A stretch of 64,000 bases of DNA, taken from NCBI GenBank assembly GCA_021234155.1, contig JAJEKV010000033.1:4257454-4321453 (forward strand). Reading direction: 5' to 3'. Made by a program: the position numbers and the translations under genes. Position 1 is the stretch's first letter, and each line of letters opens with the position of its first letter. Shown here piece after piece: positions 1 through 8,205 of this stretch. Below the pieces are notes generated by a model, which worked only from the letters and a program-made list of their open reading frames with translations, made no database searches and was not told the DNA's origin. Origin of the DNA: Isoetes taiwanensis. Lineage: Eukaryota; Streptophyta; Lycopodiopsida; Isoetales; Isoetaceae.

Positions 1-790
1 TGAGAGTTGCTGCTTGCATTGGTTGAATAGGAATAGGTGGTGCTTGTTGCATAACCGCAAATAACGGATTAGCCCTCTCAAAGAATCTCTTATTCCTACA
101 TTCTTGATTATTATGGCCCCTGATTTAACATCTTGAACAAAATTTCAGCAATCTACATGGGGTTTCAGAGTGTTCCATAGATCCACAATACTCACAAGTA
201 ATAAACTGAACCTCCCTTGATTTCTCCTCTATTGTAAGCTTAGAGACTTTTACTGCAATATCTTCTGGTTGTTTATGCTCTGGAGCAGCAATTTCATGAA
301 TGTATCCTAGCTTGTCTTCCACTTTGAGAGCAAACTTTTGTGCTTCCAATAATGTTGTAGGTTGTTTAGCCTTTACCTTATGAGGAATTGCTCGTTTTAG
401 CCCCTTTGTATACCATTGGATATCTAGTTCATCATTTTTTGCAATCTTCTAATGAACTACGACTTTGAGAACCGCAATATACCGTTGATTATACTCTCTT
501 ATTGATTCATTGGTCCACCTTTCCATAGTCTTATCCTTAACATGGACTTCTTGATAATTACCAATGAATGCTTCCTTTAGTTCCTGATGTGTGATGGTAT
601 CTGATTAAGTTTGTGCCCAATCCTCCACTGAATCTTGCAAAGAACTCTGAAATCAAAGCAAGTAATCAGCAGTTGGTAATTTACATTGCTGGCAATACCT
701 CTCAAACTTCACAATATGCTCCAAGGGATCCCAATCTACCAAATCATCAAACTTTAGAATCCCGATTGTCTAAAAACCCCACACCATCGG
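1..790 (-). mobile_element. Ty3/gypsy gag remnant
   Basis: Reading the reverse strand from about 790 down to 1, the translated fragments resemble the retrotransposon gag (capsid) domain: segments such as ELKEAFIGNYQEV, ESIREYNQRYIAVLK and TKGLKRAIPHKVKAKQPTTL appear in family order, followed by a 74-residue open stretch (125-349) that ends in a Cys/His-rich piece beginning CEYCGSMEH, like a gag zinc knuckle. The frame is broken by several stops and shifts (for example near 450 and 605), so this is not expressed as one protein. The element continues beyond the left edge of the window. It runs opposite to the integrase remnant at 2179-2830, so the two are either different elements or separated by an inversion. 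Confidence 0.7.
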
Positions 791-1305
791 TGGTAATACA
801 ACCATCTATGCCTCTTTCTGGGTTTTTGAAATTGAAAAAACGAAATGGAATCGCCTTTCAATTTGAAAAACGAAATTGGATTACCTTCTAGATCGGTAAA
901 TGGAATCAAAACCTCCTGGATCTGAGAATTAGACCCTAGATTTATTCCCAAATCTGAAAATAAAATTGAATCTTGATGCAATTTTGAGCCAAAATACTGA
1001 GTCACCGGATACGATAGAACTTGGTGGTATATCCTTCTTACTTTTCTTGGGCATAAAACTATGTTCCCCTTGTCAAATTATACCCCACAAATCAATTACA
1101 GCAAAATTCCCTTCACACAAAGAAATTGCTCCTGGCTCAATGGTGTCGTTCTTTACCTATGATCACCAAGATAAATGGTAACAGTCCCTTTTCCAATGGA
1201 AATTCTTGCCACACAATGGTCTGTCAAGTACCATGCATGGTCGCCAAATTGTAGAGCCTAAACTCCAACCTTGCAAGAAGGATGAAAAATACCATTGGGA
1301 CGAAG
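791..1305 (-). other. Ty3 leader region with primer-binding-like site
   Basis: This stretch has no credible coding frame. On the reverse strand it lies just upstream of the gag remnant, where a Ty3 untranslated leader is expected. The reverse-strand sequence CAATTTGGCGACCATG at about 1230-1245 looks like the end of an LTR followed by a tRNA primer-binding site, but I could not match it to a specific tRNA. Short A-rich and GAAAT-containing repeats occur near 830-890. Confidence 0.35.
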
Positions 1306-1309
1306 CTTT

Positions 1310-2178
1310 GTATGAGTACAGCATGCTATTCTTTTACAAGAGACAGGTTTTTGGCCTCTTCAACATTCTGCCATGAAGCGCCATCTCCACTATATCTGCA
1401 AGGTGCACCACATGGATGATGTTAGGTATCCTGTTCTTGCACTTGCCATGGCTGAATCTCCTCAGCGTTTGAAACGATGTTGGAAAGAGCATTGCACTAC
1501 ATGGTTTGCCTGTTGGGCTGTGCAACCAGAGCACTGCCTGATGCTTGCCAGTTCTGATCCTGAGCTTTTGCAACAATATCTCAATGGTCGTTTTTCTCAA
1601 AAGATATGGGACGCAGACTGGTCATTATCATGCACACATAAATCCCACCTTGGCACCAGGGCCCCAAGCTTATTTGCTTGCTTAATTGTCCAAGAACAAG
1701 CTTGTAGCTATTGCATCAATTCGCACGGGGTCCCACAGGCTACGGATTGAGACAGATAGATGGGAGCGGCCGCAATTGCCGCGAGAAGCGAGACTATGTG
1801 CCTGTTGCCAGTTACAGGTTATTGAAGATGAAAGCCATACTCTTCTGAGTTGCCTTGCTTTTGAGATAGTCTGGAATCATTTTTTGACCTTAGCATTCCA
1901 TTCCACGCTTCCACAAATTCTCATAGCACCATCTGTGCATGACTTGGCATTATACATACTTGAGGTTCTAGATAAACGTCTGCAATTACTGAGCCCTCAG
2001 TAGTCATTATCTCTGCTTGTCTAGTATCATCATTACTGCAAAGGTTTTTCCCTTGAAAACCTTTCGAGGCAGGGGTTTTTTAATCCTAGTAGTAATGATT
2101 GTACTAGCCCATTGTATGGGTCCCATGACCTATTGTTCTCCGTGGACGTTAAAAAAACTATTCTATTCTATTCTATTC
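1310..2178 (+). mobile_element. 5'-truncated LINE, 3' end (copy A)
   Basis: This is the last ~870 bp of a non-LTR retrotransposon. Fragments such as QETGF and AMKRHLHYICKVHHMDD match, piece for piece, the post-RT region of the longer LINE at 11170-14420. The open segment 1686-2003 carries the C-terminal zinc finger typical of plant LINEs (ACCQLQVIEDESHTLLSC, spacing C-x2-C...H-x4-C). The frame is shifted between the two parts, so it is dead. After the stop come a structured 3' UTR (about 2030-2147, see findings) and a short TTCTA tandem tail to 2178. The tail abuts Ty3 integrase sequence directly, which suggests insertion into that element. No clear target duplication was found. Confidence 0.8.
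2030..2147 (+). other. LINE 3'-UTR double stem-loop (copy A)
   Basis: Two inverted repeats lie between the LINE stop codon and the TTCTA tail. The outer arms of the first are ATCATTACT and AGTAATGAT (about 2030-2099), enclosing an inner stem CCTTGAAA/TTTCGAGG. The second is GTCC...GGAC at about 2120-2147. The same plan recurs in the copies at 5.7, 14.3, 20.7 (reverse) and 22.1 kb. A role as the recognition site for the LINE reverse transcriptase is inferred from plant LINEs with conserved 3' hairpins. Confidence 0.6.
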
Positions 2179-2830
2179 CTCAAACTGATGGTCAGACAGA
2201 GAGGACGAACATGATCTTGGAAGATACGTTGAGAAGCTATATCTGGAATAAGCAATCGAAGTGGGGGGACTACATCTACTTGGTCGAATTTGCATATAAT
2301 AGTACCAAGCAGGAATCATTTCAGATGTCCCCCTTCATGATCAATTATGGCTATCAATGCATCACACCAGATACCTGGCATAATCCTGTGTCTGTCTTAA
2401 CAGTTGTTGGCAGACATAAGCAGTTGGTAGAGGAAGTTCGAAGTTATCTGCTTGCAGCAAGAAGTCATCAGAAGAGTTTGGCAGACAAGCATAGGATGGT
2501 ACGGGAGTTCAAGGTTGGTGATAGTGTGTGGCTCAAGATCAAGGTTAACCTCAGAATTGGAAACTGCAAGAAACTTGCTCCAATATGGGCGGGGCTATTT
2601 AAGATTATCGAACGAGCCTATTTAAGAGGCATACTCCAAACCCAGAGGAGGTTTTGGAGACTCCAACCTTGTTGGAGATGACTAAGGAACAAAATGAAAT
2701 AGTTCCCGAGTCGATTCTTGACAAAGCGCTCAAGAATCCAAGAAAATCTGAATTTCTTAAGTATCTGGTCAAGTGGAAATACTTAAATCTATGGAGGACG
2801 CAACATGGATATTAAAACAAGATTAGTAAG
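2179..2830 (+). mobile_element. Ty3 chromovirus integrase and chromodomain remnant
   Basis: The frame starting at about 2179 reads PQTDGQTERTN, the conserved motif of Ty3/gypsy integrases, then WGDYIYLVEFAYNST and FKVGDSVWL, which belong to the integrase C-terminal half. After a shift near 2600 the sequence reads IVPESILD, then YLVKWKYL, and in another frame EDATWIL. Together these are the signature of a chromodomain, which places the element among the chromoviruses. In such elements the chromodomain follows integrase and directs insertion to marked chromatin. Everything upstream of PQTDG (protease, RT, RNase H, integrase core) is missing, replaced by the LINE. Frameshifts and stops make it non-functional. 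Confidence 0.8.
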
Positions 2831-2984
2831 GTAGTATCCACAGTTTATGGAGCAGTTTGACGGCCAAGTCATCTCCAAAATGATCGATGCCAGGCCATCA
2901 AGTGGTAGTAGCTTACCTTGTATATTTGATGCTTCAATGTGGATAGCGTATGCATCCTAGCCTAGTTAACATGCATGCGTGGAA

Positions 2985-3470
2985 GTTTATCGACGATGAT
3001 GAAGTCCCCTTGGGTATTCTCTAGGCCAGTACGCACCATGAGCGTGCATGACTGGAGGAAGTTATGTGGGATTGATCAGTGATCATGGGTGATGATGTGA
3101 TCATCTTAGATGTTCCCTAGCTTAAACCTTCAGGGCCATGATGCACCTTGGATGTGCATGATCAAAGGGGTCGTGTACAAGTAGGCACGGGATCGTGGGC
3201 AATGATGAGATCATCATTAGGATGTTCTCTATGCCACGATGCATGACATCTGCGCATGACCATGGGGGGTCATGAAGAGGTGAGCGTGATCATGATCTAA
3301 TGGGATCATCTGGAATGTTCCCTAGCTTAAACCTTCAGCGGCATGATGCATTGCGGGTGTCATAATCGAGGGGGTCATGTACAAGGTAGCATGTGATCAT
3401 GGGCGATGATAGGATCCTCTTAAATGGTCCTTAAGCTCAAATTCTATGGGCCATGATCAGCTGTAGGTAA
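2985..3470 (+). repeat. Degenerate tandem repeats rich in GATC/CATG
   Basis: Between the chromodomain and the polypurine tract, four to five degenerate units of roughly 90-130 bp recur. Each has a form of ATGTTCCCTAGCTTAAACC, a CATGATGCA block, a GGGGGTCATG block and a GATCAT block. The words GATCATG, CATGATC and TGATCA recur, so each unit can fold back on itself. No protein is predicted. Confidence 0.6.
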
Positions 3471-3835
3471 TAGAGGTAAGCTTGAGCTGGTAGCTCGGCT
3501 CAAGGAGGTAACTAGAGGCTGGTCCCCATAAAACCACAACATATTATCTAAACTAACATAATGTGGTGCTTATCTCAGGCCAATAAAAGACGAGCATCAG
3601 GAGGGAATAGGGGTTATAAGTTTTGTACTTACTTATAAACTCCTAAACGGGTTGTTATGATATTATATGTTAAAGTTTTAATGATAATACAATTATTGTT
3701 ATAAGTAGTTGTTGGAAGTTGATCATTTCAATAAAGTTTTATGGGTATATTCCTTGTTATTGTATACAGTAAGGTTGATGCAGGTCCGTCACCTTATCAT
3801 AATGCTGAGGACAACATTATGTTAAGGGGGGAGAA
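3471..3835 (+). other. Ty3 3' untranslated region and polypurine tract
   Basis: Noncoding sequence ending in a clear polypurine tract, AAGGGGGGAGAA (about 3824-3835), immediately before the LTR-like start TGTGACATTCCCC. This is the expected plus-strand priming site of a Ty3 retrotransposon. No other feature is visible in this stretch. Confidence 0.65.
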
Positions 3836-4689
3836 TGTGACATTCCCCTAAAATATACGTATAAATATGTATATTTTAAGGCCACGTCATGATACAAGCC
3901 TACTATAATAGCCTTGTGCACCTCCAATGTGAATGGGGGAGCATGGCTAATGTTATATTACATAACTTTGCCAACATTAGGATGGAACCATTTCCACATG
4001 GCCTCATCCTATTGGGCAACCTGCCACACAGTCGCACCTTAGTGGGGCCACGTGGCACGACATGGCAACCCTAACATACTTATTGCCTAATTTTAATCCT
4101 AAGCCATTTTTTGGCTCCTACCATCTGGGAACCTTGATTCATCCGAAGCTCCATTTCGAGAACTGTTTGTTGTAGTATAGCACAGATTAGCAGCCCCAAG
4201 ACCGGTTTCTTAGGTAGATCATCTGGAAGTTAAGACTCCAGATGAGCTAGTATCTCGTCTTTCTAGTAGAGCCCTCTTAAAACCCTAAATTTCAAGTGAT
4301 CCATTCGTAAGTCTTATCATGGCTGCATTGTTTTAAGGCATACATTTGAATGCATTTTAAGGGGATGATGTGGTTTACTAATTTGGCGCTTTGTTCATGG
4401 TTTCTTTAGACTTGTATTCTTTAGGCCAGTCTTTCACGTACGTGTTTGGCATCGTTTTTTAGTTTCCTTAGCCTTTGTTGCTCTGACCCATACTTGTATA
4501 TTACAACTTGACCTTTTTAAGGTTCTCTCTTGCCACAGTTTCTAATCTTAACTTGCTCAACCTGCTTCATTTTCCTATTATTATTGATTTATCCCATTTG
4601 TTTCATTCGCCTCATTGGCTCCATTCCTTTTTGTTCCACGTTGACCCAATTAGCTTTGTAGTCTATTTATTTCTTTAGCTTCTTGGTTT

Positions 4690-5490
4690 TAGACCTTATT
4701 TGCCTTAGTATCTCATTGTACCCTCACCGCTCTTGCCTCGACTATCCTCTTTGGAAACTCCATTGTGCCATTTCTTTCAACAGTTGTCCAGGTTAGTTTC
4801 TTTCTGTTTCACTTATGCTTTAGTATCTCATTGTTCCATCACTTCTTCTGCATCAGCTATCCTCTTTGATCCCATTAATTCCATTGTGCCATTTCTTTCA
4901 TTAGTTGTCTATATTAGTTTTAGTTGTTTCGTTTTGCCTCTCATCGTTCCTTCACTTCTCTTGCCTTGAATATCCTCTTTGACCCCATTAACTTCATCCC
5001 GCCATTTCTTTCCTCAGTTGTTCAAGTTAGTTCCTTCTGTTTTGGTTTTGCTTTCTCATTGTTCCATCACTTCTCGTGCTTTGGTTATCCTCTTTGACCC
5101 CATTTACTCCATTGCACCATTTCTTTCCTTAGTTATCTATATTAGTTCCTTCTGTTTTATTTTTTGCCTTAGTATCTCTCTGTTCCCCCACTTCTCATGC
5201 CTCGACTTTCCTCTTTGACCCCATTAACTCCTTGTGCCATTTCTTTCCTCGTTTGTCCATGTTTGCTCCTTCTGTTTCTTTTTGCTTTAGTCTCATTGTT
5301 CCATCACTTTTCGTGCATTAACTATCCTCTTTGACCCCATTAACTCCATTGCAGCATCTCTCTCCTTACTTGTCTATATTAATTCCATCTGTTTCGTTTT
5401 GCCTTAGTATGTCATAGTTCCATCACTTCGCTCGCCTTGACTATCTTTTTTGACTCCATTAACTCCTTTGCATAGTGCCTTTTCTGCTGT
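4690..5490 (+). repeat. Tandem array, ~116-bp pyrimidine-rich unit, about 7 copies
   Basis: The anchor word CCTCTTTG (with small variants) occurs at about 4746, 4861, 4974, 5089, 5210, 5326 and 5445, giving spacings of 113-121 bp. Each unit contains CCCATTAACTCC, GCCATTTCTTTCC, TTCTGTTT and TTCCATCACTTC blocks. The forward strand is strongly T/C-rich. Short open frames across it are products of the repeat, not genes. Confidence 0.85.
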
Positions 5491-5700
5491 TGCCGCTACT
5501 TGCCTTGTTTCTTCTCTTTTTGCTTTACTTCATTTATCCCATTGACTCCATTAGTTCGCTCAGCCCATCATATTTGCACAGTTTTACCCACTTTTTGATC
5601 CTCTTTATCCATGGGTTTGTTTGCATTATTGTATTTTACCAGTCATTCTAAACTATTCACCATATGTGCTCTTTTAGATTTTTTAGTACCATGGTTCTTA
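5491..5700 (+). other. Pyrimidine-rich spacer
   Basis: More decayed T/C-rich sequence of the same flavour as the tandem array. It has no gene. Confidence 0.5.
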
Positions 5701-5866
5701 TTGTCTAGTATCATCATTACTGCAAAGGTTTTTCCCTTGAAAACCTTTCGAGGCAGGGGTTTTTTAATCCTAGTAGTAATGATTGTACTAGCCCATTGTA
5801 TGGGTCCCATGACCTATTGGTCTCCGTGGACGTTAAAAAAACTATTCTATTCTATTCTATTCTATT
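5701..5866 (+). mobile_element. LINE 3' tail only (copy B)
   Basis: This ~165-bp piece starts at TTGTCTAGTATCATC and matches the last part of the LINE at 2016-2178 with a single visible difference over the shared length, including both stem-loops and the TTCTA tail. It has no coding sequence, so it is a severely 5'-truncated insertion of the same subfamily. The near identity implies that A and B are recent relative to the other copies. It interrupts the pyrimidine-rich LTR-like region. Confidence 0.85.
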
Positions 5867-7102
5867 TCCTTTTCTCGATTAATTCTCTTCTTGCATTTGC
5901 AAACTCCGTTCGAGTTGTCCTGTTTTATCAATTGTTGCATTAGTATCTATAATCTTACAGCCTTACAGTGTTCCTTTGATCACGTTTGCTCATTTTTTCC
6001 TTTAAGAAATTTTCTTTACGTTGTTGTCCCCTTCTTTTCGCTTTTTGGTTATTCAATCAACCTCTTCATTCGTTTTAGTTTCTTCTGTTCCATGTTTACC
6101 TCGTCTCCTCTCCCCTGTTGATTCGCCTCGGTTGTCTTTGACTTGTGGGTACCCAGATTCTAGGTTTTTTGCTTTTTGCTCTGATTATCCAAGTTACTTT
6201 CTCAGCCTTGCTTCACAATTTCTTCTTTGTTTGTCTCCTTTGCCCAATCTATTCTAGTCGCCCTAGTTTGCCAATTCTTCTCTTCGTCTCATGTTTTGCC
6301 CTATTTTTCCTGGTTGTCTTACTTTGCTCCATTCATTTATTTGTTTCTCTATTTGCTCCAGTCTCCTCATTTTATCCTTTCTTTGTGGTGGTTCAATTAA
6401 CCTTTTCCATTATTGTCTTTCTTCCGTTCCTTGGTTGTCTGTTTCTTTCCTATGTTTAGCTCTCCTCTATATTTGCCTTGGTTCTCTTTGCTCTGTTCAT
6501 ATCCAGATATTACTTTTTGCACGTTGTTTTGATTTTCTAGTTACTCCATTAGCCTTGGTTCGCCAATTCTTCTTTGTTGGCCCCCTTTGTCTGTTATGTT
6601 TCAGTCATCTTATTCTGCCATCCTTTGTTTCGTTTTTTGCCCTATTTTCCTAGTCATTTTGTTTTACTCCATTCCTGCTGAGGTGGACTCCTCTTCTATC
6701 GGCCACTTGGTTGTATCAGAGGATCCATCCTAGGAATGCCACGATTCTATTACGATAGCAATAAAACCGACATTCCTTGGATGGGGGCGCCCTTCCTCGC
6801 ATCTCCTATTTATATCGCCTTCTTTCTCATTTCCATTTATCGCCGTTCTCTTAAGCTCCTTTTCATTCTGCTTTTGGCTCCACAAGTTTCCCGCCCCCCT
6901 CCCCCTCTGTCATATATGAGCTTATTGGTCCTTTTCTTGTTTCCCATTATTTCGTTCCATTGTTGAAATTGTTCTATTTCTTATTTGTCGATTGTCCATA
7001 TTTAGTTTCTGTCTATTTTTCTATACTTCTCAGGTTGTTCTGTAGCCTTTGACATCCTCCAAGGTTTCTTTTCGATGTTCTTTGCTAGTACTTGTGTTCT
7101 TA
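5867..7102 (+). other. Pyrimidine-rich noncoding DNA with a primer-site-like word
   Basis: T/C-rich sequence continues, with repeated words such as CTTTGCTCC and GTTTCTTT. At about 6709-6735 the sequence TTGGTTGTATCAGAGGATCC resembles an initiator-Met-tRNA primer-binding site, and an almost identical copy occurs at 7905-7965. The open frames here are low-complexity Leu/Phe/Ser strings and are not credible proteins. Confidence 0.4.
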
Positions 7103-7345
7103 TTTTTCATTTCTTCTCGGTGTGGCACTATAGCCTTTGGGGCTGACTTATTATTTCATTCTTTCTCGGCGTGGCGCTGTAGCCTCTGAGGCGTTTTTCT
7201 TATTCATTCTCTCTCGGCGCGGCGCTGTAGCCTCCGAGGCAGCACTAATCGGATGTTTTTTCCCCGCGATGGTTATTCCGTGGACGGTTGCCGATTGGTC
7301 GGCTGTTGTTTCTTTCTCGGCATGGCTATGGAGCCTCTGAGCTTT
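7103..7345 (+). repeat. Tandem hairpin-forming repeats, ~49-bp unit
   Basis: Units beginning CTCGG(C/T)G(T/C)GGC occur at 7116, 7165, 7213 and, after a gap of about two units, 7316. Each ends with a form of AGCCTCYGAGG, so CTCGG can pair with CCGAG or CTGAG in the same unit. Unit three pairs perfectly and unit two keeps pairing through a G-U. The array lies in the same long noncoding region as the LTR-like sequence. Confidence 0.7.
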
Positions 7346-8205
7346 ATTATTCTATATATTATTGCACTACGGCACGAGCCATGGCTTGTAGCTCCTAACT
7401 TTCTAATGGGCCATTTTTCTTTTCAACACTTTTTCATTGCAGGTTATTTTGTGAAGATCTCTCGGTTGTCGGAGGGTGTGGGGTCGAGCTCCTCTTGGGA
7501 ATGCCTTGCCATCGTGTTTGTTTCAAAGCATTTCTCAGCTGATATATGCTAGGGGTCGAGTTTCAACCTTTGTGTGCTACTTCTTTTTGTTTAGCACGAT
7601 GTATTCGAGTTCGTGTGCTACAGGCATTCCTCAAGACTATTGACAATCATTTCTTATTAGAGTTTTCTTTGAAAGTCTGCAAGGGCGAGGTTTTTCATCC
7701 CGACGACCATATCATCAATTTTTCTCACCTTTTTAAGCAGTGGACGGATCATACTTTATTTTGTTTTCTTCATTTTCATCGTGCTCTCGATGAAAATCTA
7801 GTTTCGGAGCACGTTTTCAATATTTTTAAACATTTCTACCCCTATAAGGGGAATCAATTTGTATTCATTGATTTTTAAAGGCTCAATGAGAACACCACTT
7901 CACTTCACTTTTGGTTGTATCAGAGGACCCATCACTTCACTTTTGGTTGTATCAGAGGACCCATCTTAGGAATGGTGTTAAGAAGAGATGTAGAGATTAG
8001 AATTTCAAATTTGTGTTTGACTTCTAATGTTGGGGATTCCATTCCCAACGCCTGGGATCAAGATCCTGATATCGCAGCTGTTTATTGCACTTGGCGCGCT
8101 AAATATTTGACACGTAAATATCTATACTTTTAATAACATATATCAATCAACAGCTGGGTAAAAACAGATTTTTCCTCTCTGTGTGTGATGTTAAACTGAA
8201 ATTGC
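7346..8205 (+). other. Spacer with a 30-bp duplication containing a primer-site-like word
   Basis: No recognised gene. A 110-codon open frame at 7546-7878 has no motif I recognise. At about 7886-7966 a ~30-bp unit, CTTCACTTTTGGTTGTATCAG plus GACCCAT, is directly repeated. It carries the same GTTGTATCAGAGGA word as 6711. The last ~200 bp should include the promoter and 5' UTR of the next gene, but no clear TATA box can be fixed. Confidence 0.4.

Larger units (their letters stand above)
3836..6708 (+). mobile_element. Probable Ty3 LTR, unusually long and repeat-rich
   Basis: The left edge is well supported: a polypurine tract ends at 3835 and the next bases are TGTGACATTCCCC, starting with the TG expected of an LTR. 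A short inverted repeat around TATACGTATA and TATATT follows. The right edge is uncertain. A plausible end is the CCA at about 6708, because the next bases contain GTTGTATCAGAG, which resembles the initiator-Met-tRNA primer-binding site; a second candidate lies near 7885-7910. If correct, the LTR is about 2.9 kb. It contains the 116-bp tandem array at 4690-5490 and a later LINE insertion at 5701-5866. No second LTR copy is present in the window to confirm the ends. Confidence 0.45.

Noticed and set aside
1230-1245. Assigning a specific tRNA to the primer-like site next to the Ty3 gag
   Set aside because: The word TTTGGCGACCATG could not be matched with confidence to a tRNA 3' end from memory.
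4733-6653. Many forward frames of 70-120 codons rich in Leu, Phe, Ser and Cys
   Set aside because: They come from the pyrimidine-rich tandem repeats; their composition follows the repeat and no motif is seen.
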